64,000 nt of DNA from Alphaproteobacteria bacterium (GTDB taxonomy: Bacteria > Pseudomonadota > Alphaproteobacteria > CAAHEQ01 > UBA3637), in assembly GCA_017539265.1 (NCBI GenBank), contig JAFYHG010000010.1, positions 1-64,000 of the forward strand, in the 5' to 3' direction. The translations under genes and the position numbers were made by a program. Positions 18,666-28,749 of this stretch are shown here, in pieces. A model generated the notes under the pieces. That model was not told the DNA's origin. It did not search any database and saw only the letters and a program-made list of their open reading frames with translations. Within the stretch, counting starts at the first letter, position 1. Every line of letters starts with the position of its first letter.

Positions 18666-18709
18666 AAGGGAACTTATATCATATTTTTAAAAAATAATCA
18701 AGAAAATCC

Positions 18710-18739
18710 TTGATTTTTGTTTTTGAATGGGCGTATATT
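18710..18739 (+). promoter_or_regulatory. Probable promoter for the 484-aa secreted protein
   Basis: TTGATT (18710-18715), 18 bases, TATATT (18734-18739). Divergent from birA. Moderate match only. Confidence 0.45.
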
Positions 18740-18771
18740 AATTCCAGATTTTAACATGAAAGGGGAAAATT

Positions 18772-20226
18772 ATGAAAAAATCAATCTTATTAGGATGTAT
18801 TGCCGCGTGTGCGTTGTCGGCAACGGTAGCAAGTGCGGATACAAAGGCACCTGCCGTTGTTAAACCGACGGCAGATGAAATGAAAACGGCCTTTGCCGAA
18901 TTTATAAACGAAAATGCTCAAGTCGGTACTCTGCTTGATTTGAATAAAATAACGGTAAAAGCAGTCGGAAATGATTTTGACGTAACATTACCCGCCTTTT
19001 CGGGTGGAGATATTAATGTCAAACCTCAAACGATTCGTCTGACATATGCGGGTGGTTTTAATGATCATGCTCAATATAAGATTGAAACGCCGTTTGAAAG
19101 TATTCAATCTTTGTTTAAAAACGTTCTTCCTGATGCAACATTGAATACCGAATCAGCTGATATAATGACAGTTTGGGCACCGGCCTATAATCTTGTTACG
19201 AAAAGTTCTCAAAATATAAAAGGGTTAAAATTGTCTATCCCCAATACGATGGATTTCTCCATGGGGTCACTCGCGTCAGATACATTGGTGCGGGTTGTAT
19301 CTTCCGATAAGATGGATGCCGCCGATACAAGTGATGGGCAAGATGTGCGGATAGTAGCCGAAAATGCCGAAATTATCGTTCCTTCTTTTTCGTATGAGAG
19401 CGCGCTTAGCGGTTCCGATATTACATCCGATCCGATAAAGCAAATGCTCTCATGCAATAGTAATGTTTTTAAATATTCTCTTCCGGATATTCAACTGAAA
19501 ATGCAAGGATCGGCTGCTCCGATTGCTTCTTTCTCGTTACAGGGACAGGGCTCCTATCAGAATGAAATTTTCCATTTTGAAAACAAAATCGGAAATATCA
19601 CTTCTCCGACTTTAGGGGCATTTGCACCGGCAGCCTTAATCCCTGATGAAATTTCGATAAATCTGGATGTTGAAGGTATATCCAAAGATGTTTTGGCTAA
19701 ATTAGCCAAGAAAGCTCAAGACAAATCTTACACTGATGAAGATGTTCCTGCGCTAAAACAAGCGATAGAAACAGGTGTCATTAAGCTTAATCTTTTAGAA
19801 GCCAAAAATTCTTTGGCCGGTATGGCTCTTTCCGGAACGATTCGGGGAAAACTCAAGAATGCCGAAACGGTTAAAACCCTTCTCGATGTTCAAGCTAATT
19901 TGATTCCGATTATTGACGCTAAAGTGGTTATCACCAATTTTGATAAAATTTCACCGGAGCCTAAAGTGGATCAACTCCAATGTGATCGTGCCACAGAACG
20001 CTTGAATTCTTTGGATATGTCTGCTCCGAATGCGATTATGCAAAAAGAAACCGCCGAGATGCAAAAAGAAATAGCTTGCGCTCCTCAAGGCGGTCCCTTG
20101 GATATGTTGCGTCCTTATTTGGATTTAAATGAGCGGGTTGTGGATACAGCCGGTGAAACAAAGGATACTTTTGTCATTACATTTGAGGATGATGTTTTAA
20201 CGATCAACGGGAAACAGGCTCAATGA
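18772..20226 (+). CDS. Secreted/periplasmic hypothetical protein, 484 aa
   Basis: A clear signal peptide spans residues 1-22 (KKSILLGCIAACALSATVASA, cleavage before DTKAP). Start supported by AAAGGGGAAAATT upstream. The rest is soluble and strand-rich, with long stretches alternating charged and hydrophobic residues (LKLSIPNTMDFSMGS, IPDEISINLDVEGI). The general look recalls alphaproteobacterial periplasmic DUF2125/YdgA-like lipid-facing proteins, but I cannot confirm this. Four Cys outside the signal. Its TGA overlaps the sufE ATG (ATGA), so the two are coupled. Function unknown. Confidence 0.7.
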   Translation: MKKSILLGCIAACALSATVASADTKAPAVVKPTADEMKTAFAEFINENAQVGTLLDLNKITVKAVGNDFDVTLPAFSGGDINVKPQTIRLTYAGGFNDHAQYKIETPFESIQSLFKNVLPDATLNTESADIMTVWAPAYNLVTKSSQNIKGLKLSIPNTMDFSMGSLASDTLVRVVSSDKMDAADTSDGQDVRIVAENAEIIVPSFSYESALSGSDITSDPIKQMLSCNSNVFKYSLPDIQLKMQGSAAPIASFSLQGQGSYQNEIFHFENKIGNITSPTLGAFAPAALIPDEISINLDVEGISKDVLAKLAKKAQDKSYTDEDVPALKQAIETGVIKLNLLEAKNSLAGMALSGTIRGKLKNAETVKTLLDVQANLIPIIDAKVVITNFDKISPEPKVDQLQCDRATERLNSLDMSAPNAIMQKETAEMQKEIACAPQGGPLDMLRPYLDLNERVVDTAGETKDTFVITFEDDVLTINGKQAQ

Positions 20227-20615
20227 CGCCGGATGAGTTATTTGAAAATTTTTCCTATTTAACCGAATGGGAAGATAAGTACAGATATCTGATAGAACTG
20301 GGGGACGCGCTCCCCCGGTTTCCCGATGAAGATAAAACGGACGCCCATAAGGTTGAAGGGTGTCAATCTCAAGTCTGGTTTACCGTCCAAAAACAAGGGG
20401 ATAAATATTATTTTAACGCCACCAGTGATGCTCATATCGTTCGTGGTTTAGAGGCTGTTTTGATTACCTTGGTAAATGGCAAAACGGCTTCGGAAATTCT
20501 CTCTTTGGATTTACAGGAAGCTTTTTTGCGTTTGGGGCTTGGGGAGCATCTGTCCCCCACGCGTCGTAATGGCTTTTTCGCAATGATCGGTCGGATTAAA
20601 GAAACAGTTTCTTAG
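20223..20615 (+). CDS. sufE: SufE-family cysteine-desulfurase partner
   Basis: Accepts persulfide sulfur from SufS and passes it to the Fe-S scaffold. 130 aa, normal. VEGCQSQVWF near residue 43-52 holds the active-site Cys and the family motif; the N-terminus EDKYRYLIELGDALPRFPDEDK and C-terminal LSPTRRNGFFAMIGRIKE are typical. Coupled to the preceding secreted-protein gene; no other suf genes in this window. Confidence 0.92.
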   Translation: MTPDELFENFSYLTEWEDKYRYLIELGDALPRFPDEDKTDAHKVEGCQSQVWFTVQKQGDKYYFNATSDAHIVRGLEAVLITLVNGKTASEILSLDLQEAFLRLGLGEHLSPTRRNGFFAMIGRIKETVS

Positions 20616-20669
20616 TTTTCTATCTTGTGTCTTTTGCCATTTAAGCCCGTTTTTTACAAGGAGAATGTC

Positions 20670-22829
20670 ATGCCGCGTCAAATAAAAAAGTCAACATTAC
20701 CCACCATGGATGAAGTTATTTCCTATTTGGAAACACAAAGTCGTCCCGTTATGAAGCGGGACTTGTCGCGGGCTTTTAGGATAAAAGGGGACGATCGTGT
20801 CCACCTTAAAAAGATGATTAAAGAATTAAAATCAAAAGGGTTGGTTCATGCCGAAGGTCGCGGTAAAAAGATATGCCTTCCCGATGCGCTTCCCGAACGG
20901 TTGGTGGTTGAGGTTACCGGTATTGATTCCATGGGGGATTTGGTGGCGCGTCCCTTTGAATGGAAGTCAGATGCTCCCATGCCGCAAATTATCATTACCA
21001 AAGATAAACTTTCTCCTGCCACCGGTGTCGGTGATGTGATTCAAGTATCTCTTCAATCTGTCGGTAACAGGATTTATCATGCAGCCACTCTTCGTCGGGT
21101 TACCGTTGGGGATAATCAAATGGTTGGGGTTTATGAAAACGGGAAAGTATATTCGGTCGATCGGCGTATCACTCAAGGTTTTACCTTAATTGGTCATCCC
21201 CAAAATATTACCCTTAAAAATCGGGATTTGATTTTAGCCGATATTCCGCCTATTCGTGTTAATAATCCTCAGGCTCATTTCATTCGTAAAATCGGAACGG
21301 CCGATGAAGCTTACGCGGCAACACTTATTTCCATTTATTTACATCATTTGCCGGTGGCTTTTACGGAGTTGGCAGAAAAGCAGGCTTTAAAATTAACGGT
21401 TCCCTCGCTTGACAAGGCGCGTATTGATTTGCGTTCTATCCCTTTTGTAACAATAGATGGTGCCGATGCCCGTGATTTCGATGACGCCGTTTGGGCTGAG
21501 CCCGATCCTGATAGCCAGAATAAAGGCGGCTTTCATATTATGATCGGTATTGCGGATGTTTGTTATTATGTGCGTCCTGAAACGGCGTTGGATGCGGATG
21601 CCCGCTTGCGCGGTAATTCCGTTTATTTCCCCGATCGTGTTTTGCCGATGTTACCGATGGCTTTATCCAACGGTGTTTGTTCTCTAAAACCGGATGAAGA
21701 TCGGGCGGCACTGGTGTGTGAGGTTTGGATTAACAAGAACGGGAATAAGATTAAACATCAATTTCATCGGGCGCTTATTCAATCCGTTCGCCGTCTTACC
21801 TATGATGAGGTTCAATCCGCATTGGATAAAAAAACACCTATTAAAGGATTAGAAAATGAAGTTTCAAGCCTTTTTGCCGCTTATCTTGCCCTTAAAAAGA
21901 ATAGGGATAGACGGGGCGTCTTGGAAATAGATGTTCCCGAACGGCAGGTTCTTTTAAATAAAAAAGGTCATGTTACGGGTATTCATTTACGTGAAACAAC
22001 CGACAGTACCCGTCTGATTGAAGAATTGATGATTTTGGCGAATGTGTCCGCGGCCGAAACGCTAGAGGAAAAGGGGGCACCTGTTATGTATCGTGTTCAT
22101 GATCGGCCCTCATTTGAAAAATCCGCCAATTTAACGGAATGTCTTTCGGCCCTCGGGAAAAAAGTTTCTTTGCCCGATGATCCTGCGGCTAAAGATTTTA
22201 ATCAAATTCTTCAAAAGGCGGAAGATACACCTCTTCAAAAAACGATTAACGAACTTGTTTTACGAAGCCAGTCTCAGGCTTGCTATTCCCCCGAAAATAT
22301 TGGGCATTTCGGGCTTGCCCTTACACGCTATGCTCATTTTACGTCGCCCATTCGCCGTTATGCGGATATTTTGGTTCATCGGGCTTTGGTAAAAGCCTTA
22401 AAGTTGGGGGAGGGGGCATTAACAGATTCTGAAGCCGATACCTTTGAAGATATAGCCCATCATATTTCCGCGACTGAGCGTCAGGCTGCCTCTGCCGAAA
22501 TGGATGCATTGGATCGTTATATGGCTCTTTACTTTGCGGATAAAGTCGGTCAGAAATTTAAAGGCCGCATTTCATCTGTCACTTCATTTGGGCTTTTCGT
22601 ATCGGTTGAACCCTCTGGTGCGGAAGGTTTGGTTCCCATATCCACTCTTTCGGGGGATTATTATGAATATGATTCCGCACATCAAAGCCTGATTGGCCGA
22701 TCCACCGGTAAAACTTTTACTTTGGGGCAATCTGTCACCTGTATCTTAAAAGAAAGTGTTCCCGTCACCGGCGGTCTTAAATTTCAGATTATTGCCACCC
22801 ATAAATTAGGGATCTCGGGAAATGATTAA
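20670..22829 (+). CDS. rnr: Ribonuclease R
   Basis: A 3'-5' exoribonuclease that degrades structured RNA. Start at the ATG at 20670 (MPRQIKKSTLPTMDE) with AAGGAGAATGTC upstream, rather than an earlier in-frame ATG lacking a site. 719 aa. N-terminal winged helix (about 10-60), cold-shock domains, RNB catalytic domain with DGADARDFDDAVWAE (magnesium-binding aspartates) and RYAHFTSPIRRYADILVHRAL, and a C-terminal S1 domain (KGRISSVTSFGLFVSVEP). The basic tail seen in E. coli is absent. Overlaps the GNAT pseudogene start by 8 bases. Confidence 0.95.
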   Translation: MPRQIKKSTLPTMDEVISYLETQSRPVMKRDLSRAFRIKGDDRVHLKKMIKELKSKGLVHAEGRGKKICLPDALPERLVVEVTGIDSMGDLVARPFEWKSDAPMPQIIITKDKLSPATGVGDVIQVSLQSVGNRIYHAATLRRVTVGDNQMVGVYENGKVYSVDRRITQGFTLIGHPQNITLKNRDLILADIPPIRVNNPQAHFIRKIGTADEAYAATLISIYLHHLPVAFTELAEKQALKLTVPSLDKARIDLRSIPFVTIDGADARDFDDAVWAEPDPDSQNKGGFHIMIGIADVCYYVRPETALDADARLRGNSVYFPDRVLPMLPMALSNGVCSLKPDEDRAALVCEVWINKNGNKIKHQFHRALIQSVRRLTYDEVQSALDKKTPIKGLENEVSSLFAAYLALKKNRDRRGVLEIDVPERQVLLNKKGHVTGIHLRETTDSTRLIEELMILANVSAAETLEEKGAPVMYRVHDRPSFEKSANLTECLSALGKKVSLPDDPAAKDFNQILQKAEDTPLQKTINELVLRSQSQACYSPENIGHFGLALTRYAHFTSPIRRYADILVHRALVKALKLGEGALTDSEADTFEDIAHHISATERQAASAEMDALDRYMALYFADKVGQKFKGRISSVTSFGLFVSVEPSGAEGLVPISTLSGDYYEYDSAHQSLIGRSTGKTFTLGQSVTCILKESVPVTGGLKFQIIATHKLGISGND

Positions 22830-23457
22830 AACAGAAAGATTACGATTGACTCCTCTGAATACCAAAGATGTTAAGCGCTATATTGAGATTGCAAAAAATA
22901 TGCGCCGACAAAAAGAGTTAAATCCCAATTACTTTTTATATGTACGTTTTGATTATACCTCGGCCAAAACAGATAGTGATTTAAAAAATGCTGTGTTGGG
23001 ACTTTTAACTAGCGCGGAAACGGCTGTTTACCCTGAGGTAACAGAACGATTAAATATTTGTCTTAAAAACGGTCATATTATCGGTTATATCGGTTTTTTA
23101 TATAGTCCGGAAAGTAAAATCAGCAGTGATTTAGGTATTTTTTTAGACCCATAATACGAGCATAAAGGTTATGCTTTTGAAGCACAAAAGGCTCTATTGG
23201 CTTATTATTTTTTAAACATAGACGATAAAATTTACCTAACGATTTATCCACAAAATTTACCCTCATACCAATTGAATACAAAATGCGGGGCGAAAAAGAT
23301 TGCTTATACGAATGCTTCTAAGTATGGCCAGGAAAGAGATATATTGGTCATTACGCGTAAAGCATTTATTGAAACCGTTTTTCATGAAAAATTTTCAACG
23401 ATTACAAAGGAAAAACAATTTTTACGCGATTATTTAAAGTTAAATGATGAACATTAA
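22822..23457 (+). pseudogene. GNAT acetyltransferase interrupted by an in-frame TAA
   Basis: The frame from the ATG at 22822 codes for a RimJ/RimL-like GNAT: MIKTERLRLTPLN at the start, GHIIGYIGFLYSP, then LGIFLDP. A TAA at 23152-23154 interrupts it. The same frame continues as YEHKGYAFEAQKALLAYYF (the acetyl-CoA loop) and PQNLPSYQLNTKCGAKKI (the Asn/Lys C-terminal motif) to a stop at 23457. One base change from AAA, CAA or GAA would explain it. About 211 residues if intact. The first piece alone lacks the acetyl-CoA site. Either a recent pseudogene or a sequence error. Confidence 0.85.
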
Positions 23458-23495
23458 TTTTGTATAACTATTGTGCCTTTATTTCTTCTTTTTTC

Positions 23496-23525
23496 TTGAC
23501 TTTTGTGGAAAAATCGGGTTAAAAT
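23496..23525 (+). promoter_or_regulatory. Probable gatCAB promoter
   Basis: TTGACT (23496-23501), 18 bases, TAAAAT (23520-23525), about 28 bases before the gatC start. Confidence 0.55.
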
Positions 23526-23553
23526 AACGGCTATCTTAACAAAAGGAGTCGTT

Positions 23554-23841
23554 ATGAGTTTTAATGAGCAAACTATTAAGACGATTGCCAACTTGGCGCG
23601 TCTGAAATTTCCGCAAGAACAGGAAGAAAAATTTATGCAGGATATCAATGGTATCTTGGATTGGGTCGAACAGTTAAAAGAGGTCGATATAACGGGTGTT
23701 GAACCTTTGGTTTCCGTTTCCCCGCGTGAAAGTGCGATTCGGAAGGATCAAGTAACTGATGGCGGTATTCAAACCGAACTCATGGCTAACGCCCCAGAAT
23801 CGGTTCAAGGTTTTTATGAAGTACCCAGAATGGTGGAGTAA
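23554..23841 (+). CDS. gatC: Asp/Glu-tRNA amidotransferase subunit C
   Basis: Small subunit that holds GatA and GatB together. Start at the ATG at 23554 with AAAGGAGTCGTT upstream; an earlier in-frame start at 23503 would include the promoter. 95 aa. Typical motifs: TIKTIANLARLKFPQEQEEKFMQ..ILDWVEQLKEVD..GVEPLVSVSP and FYEVPRMVE at the C-terminus. First gene of gatCAB. Confidence 0.95.
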   Translation: MSFNEQTIKTIANLARLKFPQEQEEKFMQDINGILDWVEQLKEVDITGVEPLVSVSPRESAIRKDQVTDGGIQTELMANAPESVQGFYEVPRMVE

Positions 23842-23844
23842 GAT

Positions 23845-25325
23845 ATGACAGATTTAGTAAATTTACACATTTCCGAAGCATTAGATTTGTTGAATAAAAA
23901 GGAAATTTCATCGGTTGAGCTGACAAAGGCTCATTTGGCCGAGATGGAAAAAGCCCGTTTTTTGAATGCCTACATTACCGAAACACCGGATAGGGCTCTT
24001 GCGGATGCGGCGGCTTCCGATAAGCGGCGTGCAAACGGGGAAGCTCTGGGCGCGTTGGACGGTATTCCGATTGCGAATAAAGACCTCTATTGCACTAAGG
24101 GTATTCGTACCACGGCTGCCAGCAAGATTTTATCCAAATTTGTTCCGCCTTATGAATCAACGGTATCACAGAAATTAAAAGATGCCGGAACGGTCATGCT
24201 CGGTAAAGTGAATACAGACCAATTTGCCATGGGTGGTTCCACGGTAACAAGTTTCTTTGGTGTTACCAAAAACCCCTGGGCCGATGAAAATGGGGAATAT
24301 ACCCTTGTTCCCGGCGGTTCGTCGGGTGGATCGGCTGCTGCGGTTTCGGCCGGTCTTTGCATGGGGGCCACTGGTTCCGATACGGGTGGTTCTATTCGTC
24401 AACCCGCGTCATTTTGCGGTGTTACAGGGATTAAGCCCACTTATGGTCGTTGCTCCCGATACGGGATTGTGGCTTTTGCTTCTTCATTGGACCAAGCTGG
24501 TCCCATGGCTCGTTCGGTTAAGGATTGTGCTTTAATGTTGCATGAAATGGCCGGTGCCGATCAATTTGATTCCACGGTGGCAGAGCTTCCCGTTCCCGAT
24601 TATACCGCCGCATTAACCGGCGACATCCGGGGTAAGAAAATCGGTATCCCGCGGGAATACAGACCCGATGGCCTCAATGCAGAAGTGGCCAAGGTTTGGG
24701 ATAAAGGTATAGAGTTTTTGAAAAATGCGGGTGCGGAAGTTGTTGATATTTCTTTACCGCATACCAAGTATGCTTTGCCCGTTTATTATATTATCGCGTG
24801 CGCTGAGGCTTCTTCAAATCTTTCCCGTTATGACGGTGTGCGTTATACAACGCGTGTAGACGGTAAAACGTTGGATGAGATGTATGAAAACACGCGCACC
24901 GACGGTTTCGGGGCTGAGGTTAGTCGCCGAATTTTGCTCGGGACATTTGTGTTGTCGGCCGGTTTTTATGATGCTTATTACACACGGGCCCAACGGGTCA
25001 GACGCTTAATTTATAACGACTTTATTGAAGCGTTTAAAAATGTAGATGCCATTCTTGTACCGGCGGCACCGACACCGGCTCTTTCTTACGAAGCATTTAA
25101 GAATATGAGTCCTGTTGATACTTACCTTGGTGATGTATTTACCACCCCGGCCTCTTTGGCGGGGGTTCCGTCGCTTTCTTTGCCGATTGGTTTATCCGAT
25201 AAAGGGCTTCCCATCGGTCTTCAAGTGATTGGTAGCATTTTGACGAAAACACGGTTTTCCAAATTTCTGAAGTATTGGAAAAATCGGCAGGATTTGATTT
25301 GAACCCCCATCGGGTGAAAGGATAA
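23845..25325 (+). CDS. gatA: Asp/Glu-tRNA amidotransferase subunit A, with an apparent frameshift near the 3' end
   Basis: Glutaminase/amidase subunit that makes ammonia for Gln-tRNA and Asn-tRNA. The amidase signature is complete: IANKDLY (catalytic Lys), [16 protein letters not shown] and [16 protein letters not shown] (Ser-cisSer-Lys triad). Read without correction, the frame ends at 25302 with an odd basic tail. After GLQVIG (about codon 463) the family-like tail is found in the -1 frame: CAT TTT GAC from 25236 encodes [13 protein letters not shown] and continues to a TAA at 25325, 4 bases before gatB. One missing base near 25234-25236 explains this. No slippery site is visible. As the enzyme is normally essential, a sequence error or a tolerated tail change is likely. 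Confidence 0.9.
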
Positions 25326-25329
25326 AGAT

Positions 25330-26784
25330 ATGTACACAATTCAAGGAAAAACAGGTGATTGGGAACTCGTTATCGGACTTGAAGTCCACTGTGAAATTTT
25401 GTCGGAGTCTAAGGTTTTTTCCGGCGCTTCCGCTAAATTCGGTGCCGAACAAAATACCCAGGTATCATTTATTGATGCGGGCTTTCCCGGAATGCTCCCG
25501 AAGGTGAACGAAAAATGTATTGAACAATGCGTAAAAACGGGTTTTGGCCTTAATGCCAAGATTAATAAGTTTTCTCGGTTTGACCGCAAAAATTATTTCT
25601 ATGCCGATTTGCCCCAAGGTTATCAAATTTCGCAACTTTATTATCCGATCGTTGGCGAAGGGTATATTGAAGTCACAACCGATGAAGGCACACGTAAAAT
25701 CGGTGTGGAACGGCTCCATTTAGAACAAGACGCCGCTAAATCCATTCATGATATGGTCCCCGGTAAAAGTTTGATTGACCTGAACCGTAGTGGTGTAGGC
25801 CTTATGGAAATCGTTTCAAAACCGGATATGCATTCGCCGGCTGAGGCAGGGGAATACCTGCGGCAACTGCGGGCGATTGTACGTGCTTTGGGTACCTGTG
25901 ACGGGAATATGGATGAAGGCTCCATGCGTTGCGATGTTAATGTATCCGTGCGTAAAGTCGGTGAAACGGCTCTGCGTGCGCGGACAGAAATCAAAAACGT
26001 GAACTCGGTTCGTTTTGTGATGCAGGCTATTGAATATGACGCCCATCGTCAAATTGATATTTATGAATCGGGTGGCGTCTGTCGTCAAGAAACGCGCTTA
26101 TTCGACTCGGTCAATTTGGAAACGCGTCCGATGCGTAGTAAGGAAAATGCAAACGATTACCGTTATTTCCCCGATCCCGATTTGCTACCTGTAAATTTGA
26201 CAGACGAATATATTGAAAATATTCGTAAGAATTTACCGGAACTTCCCGAAGCCAAAAAGAAGCGCTATATTGCTGAATTGGGTTTAACACCTTACGATGC
26301 TCATGTGCTTACTTTGGATAAGGAAACCTCTGCCTATTTTGAAGCGGCAATAGTGGGCAGAGATGCCAAAAAGGTTGCTAATTGGGTTATGGGTGATTTG
26401 TTTGCATATCTTAATAAAAATGGTAAATCTATTACCGAAAGTCCTATAAAGGCTATCGATTTGGGGGCTTTGGTTGGCCTGATACAGGATGGTACCATTT
26501 CCGGTAAGATTGCCAAAGAAGTCTTTGAAATTATGGCTGAAACCGGTAAAGATCCGGCCTCTATTGTGGAAGAAAAAGGCCTTAAACAAACAACGGATAC
26601 CGGTGCGATTGAAAAAATTATCGCCGATGTTTTGGCCGCCAATATGGATAAGGTTGCCGAAATTAAAGCCGGTAAAGATAAGCTTAAAGGTTGGTTTGTG
26701 GGTCAAATCATGAAGGCCAGTCAAGGCAAAGTAAATCCGGCCCTTGCTAATCAACTTTTGGATAAGAAATTGGGTGAAGTGTAA
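25330..26784 (+). CDS. gatB: Asp/Glu-tRNA amidotransferase subunit B
   Basis: Kinase/tRNA-binding subunit that activates Glu-tRNA(Gln) or Asp-tRNA(Asn). 484 aa, normal. Motifs: [13 protein letters not shown] at the start, [57 protein letters not shown] and the C-terminal YqeY-like domain ending [20 protein letters not shown] precedes the ATG. Presence of gatCAB implies indirect amidation of at least one tRNA. Confidence 0.96.
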   Translation: MYTIQGKTGDWELVIGLEVHCEILSESKVFSGASAKFGAEQNTQVSFIDAGFPGMLPKVNEKCIEQCVKTGFGLNAKINKFSRFDRKNYFYADLPQGYQISQLYYPIVGEGYIEVTTDEGTRKIGVERLHLEQDAAKSIHDMVPGKSLIDLNRSGVGLMEIVSKPDMHSPAEAGEYLRQLRAIVRALGTCDGNMDEGSMRCDVNVSVRKVGETALRARTEIKNVNSVRFVMQAIEYDAHRQIDIYESGGVCRQETRLFDSVNLETRPMRSKENANDYRYFPDPDLLPVNLTDEYIENIRKNLPELPEAKKKRYIAELGLTPYDAHVLTLDKETSAYFEAAIVGRDAKKVANWVMGDLFAYLNKNGKSITESPIKAIDLGALVGLIQDGTISGKIAKEVFEIMAETGKDPASIVEEKGLKQTTDTGAIEKIIADVLAANMDKVAEIKAGKDKLKGWFVGQIMKASQGKVNPALANQLLDKKLGEV

Positions 26785-26826
26785 GACATAAGAGTTACCG
26801 AAACTATAAAACAGGGAGAAAACGGA

Positions 26827-27234
26827 ATGGCTTTAAAACAGGTTTTTAAAACAGTTCTTATTCTCTTCAGCCTTATCATCGGGCTATATGCTTTATACAC
26901 TTTTTCCTATAAGGGTGGGGCTGATGCTTTGGGAATTTCCGTTGATCCTTCATATAAATGTCGGACAGCTTCTTTCCTTAAAGAATTATGGGGTACCGAT
27001 ACAACGACGTTGCAGAAGCTCCAATGTCAAAGTTCTCGTCCGATGGTAACTGTTGATGTATCTCTTTTCAGTGAAAGGGAATGTGGCGGTGGCCCCAAAT
27101 GGTATAATCCGGTTTGTTCTTCCTGTGATGATCCTCAGGAATTATTTACCCTAAAATCAGAATGCGATAAGTGTCCAAATCGTGTTTTTATGGCGGAACG
27201 CTATTCTTCTGGCAAATGTGTTTTAAATAAGTAA
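26827..27234 (+). CDS. Cysteine-rich membrane-anchored hypothetical protein, 135 aa
   Basis: ACAGGGAGAAAACGG precedes the ATG. Residues 6-27 form an uncleaved-looking membrane anchor (VFKTVLILFSLIIGLYALY). The remainder carries nine Cys, including C-SSC and CDKC in the last 45 residues, suggesting disulfides in the periplasm or metal binding. No family recognised. It lies 42 bases after gatB and 13 before the ankyrin gene, so it may be co-transcribed with both. Confidence 0.65.
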   Translation: MALKQVFKTVLILFSLIIGLYALYTFSYKGGADALGISVDPSYKCRTASFLKELWGTDTTTLQKLQCQSSRPMVTVDVSLFSERECGGGPKWYNPVCSSCDDPQELFTLKSECDKCPNRVFMAERYSSGKCVLNK

Positions 27235-27247
27235 GAAAGGTTACATC

Positions 27248-28081
27248 ATGAAAAAGCATACCCCCGAACAGTGGAAACGAATTAACGCTTTTATCAAGAA
27301 GGCAAAGGCGGAAAATAGAGTACCTCCTTCCTACTGGGCGCATGTAACATGTGAAATCGAACTACTGGGGTGCGAATGTTATGCCGATTTACAGGCTCAA
27401 TTTATGTCAATTAATCCGTTTGTTCAGTTAAAATATCTCTTTACCCGTGAAACGCCGGAAGTTGTCCCGACCAAGAGTATGCGTGGTTGTGCTTCTCGGG
27501 CCCTAATCGAAGTCGCAAAACTCGGTCAGGTTGAACGCGGTCAGGGTATCATTAAAGATTTGCATGCAGATGTTAATTATCTGGACAGTTGTGGCCGAAC
27601 ACCTCTTTATTATGCTATCGAACGGAAAAGACTCGGTATGGCCGAAATGTTGCTCCAAAACGGTGCGGATAGCTACCGTCAAGGTAAAGACAGTTTAAAC
27701 CCCTTAAATTTAGCCTGTTTTATGGGTTTTTCTCAGGCTATTCCCTTGTTTATGAAATATGGGGTTGATATTAATCGCCCGACACCATTTAAAAGTTGGC
27801 GAAAATTTCATCTGGGGTACCAAACTTTTCAAATTTATCCGCTTGCCGTTGCCGTTTCTCAAAATCAGCCCAAATTAACTTATATGCTTTTGAATAACGG
27901 TGCCAGAATGGATTTAAAGATTCATCCGGACTTGACAATTCGGGAATTTATGGAAAGCAATCTGGAAGGTATGCCGGTCGCTATGCAACTGGTTGTGAAT
28001 GATGCCCTTTTAAACCCGAAAAAAGTTGCAGTTCATCCGCAACAAACACCTACACAATGTACTGAAAGAACGCGCGTTTAA
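27248..28081 (+). CDS. Ankyrin-repeat protein, 277 aa
   Basis: AAGAAAGG precedes the ATG. The central region shows ankyrin repeats: DSCGRTPLYYAIERKRLGMAEMLLQNGAD, then a degenerate repeat SLNPLNLACFMGFSQAIPLFMKYGVDIN, then YPLAVAVSQNQPKLTYMLLNNGARMD. The first 100 residues are soluble and not recognised. No signal peptide. Ankyrin repeats bind proteins; in host-associated bacteria such proteins are sometimes effectors, but nothing here proves secretion. Converges on the 215-aa gene with a 4-base stop overlap. Confidence 0.8.
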   Translation: MKKHTPEQWKRINAFIKKAKAENRVPPSYWAHVTCEIELLGCECYADLQAQFMSINPFVQLKYLFTRETPEVVPTKSMRGCASRALIEVAKLGQVERGQGIIKDLHADVNYLDSCGRTPLYYAIERKRLGMAEMLLQNGADSYRQGKDSLNPLNLACFMGFSQAIPLFMKYGVDINRPTPFKSWRKFHLGYQTFQIYPLAVAVSQNQPKLTYMLLNNGARMDLKIHPDLTIREFMESNLEGMPVAMQLVVNDALLNPKKVAVHPQQTPTQCTERTRV

Positions 28082-28725
28082 CTTCTTTGACGAGAAACTT
28101 CTCTGATATATTCCCTTCCGATACCGGTATAGGGTATGGGTATTTTTCGATAAGCGATTCCCTGTTCCGCTAGGACACTTTTTAACGCTAATGTATAGTT
28201 CTGTCGTCTTTGTTCAAACGCCCGTCCTCTGGGTGTTTTAACCCAAGCATGATAGTATTGACTATATTGTGGATCGCGCATGCTAAAGAGGGTTCTGTCG
28301 AACCGTTTCAATAGGGCAATTTGCCGCTGTAAAGTTGGTGCATCTGTTAAGATTGGGTGAACGATATTAAAATCATTCATTGATGTAAAGTTTTGACCAT
28401 GAGAATAGGCCATCCGGAACACAATGGCATCCCCCTTCGTTAGGGCATTTGTCGTATAGTTCAGCAATTGATCTTTACGACCGATTTTGGCTATCGCTCG
28501 GTTAATCAGCAACTCTGCCTGTGCCGAATTGGAAATAGGGTATCTCAATAGGGAATGAGACAATCTGTCCGTCCGAAGCAGATCGTCCATTATCGGCATT
28601 AAATCTCCGTCAGCCGCATAGCGTAGTTGGGCATCCGCACTAAACAAGATTTTCATCATTGGTGAAAGTGCATTGTATTTTTGCATTAATCTGGTACTTG
28701 TTTCACAAACTGTTTTTCTTGGCAT
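28078..28725 (-). CDS. Hypothetical protein, 215 aa
   Basis: Start at the ATG at 28725 (MPRKTVCETSTRLM), since upstream AAGGATGG lies at usable spacing and an earlier start would overlap the transcription start. Soluble, helical, Arg-rich, with no motif recognised. Internal short repeats of a kind seen in degenerate ankyrin or HEAT proteins (NALTKGDAIVFRMAYSHGQN) are suggestive only. Strong divergent promoter with the 230-aa gene. Confidence 0.6.
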   Translation of the reverse strand: MPRKTVCETSTRLMQKYNALSPMMKILFSADAQLRYAADGDLMPIMDDLLRTDRLSHSLLRYPISNSAQAELLINRAIAKIGRKDQLLNYTTNALTKGDAIVFRMAYSHGQNFTSMNDFNIVHPILTDAPTLQRQIALLKRFDRTLFSMRDPQYSQYYHAWVKTPRGRAFEQRRQNYTLALKSVLAEQGIAYRKIPIPYTGIGREYIREVSRQRS

Positions 28726-28749
28726 ATTATTTGTCCATCCTTTTGTCAC

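Noticed and set aside
25228-25250. Programmed frameshift in gatA
   Set aside because: No X-XXY-YYZ slippery heptamer or downstream structure is visible at the site; a simple missing base is a better explanation.
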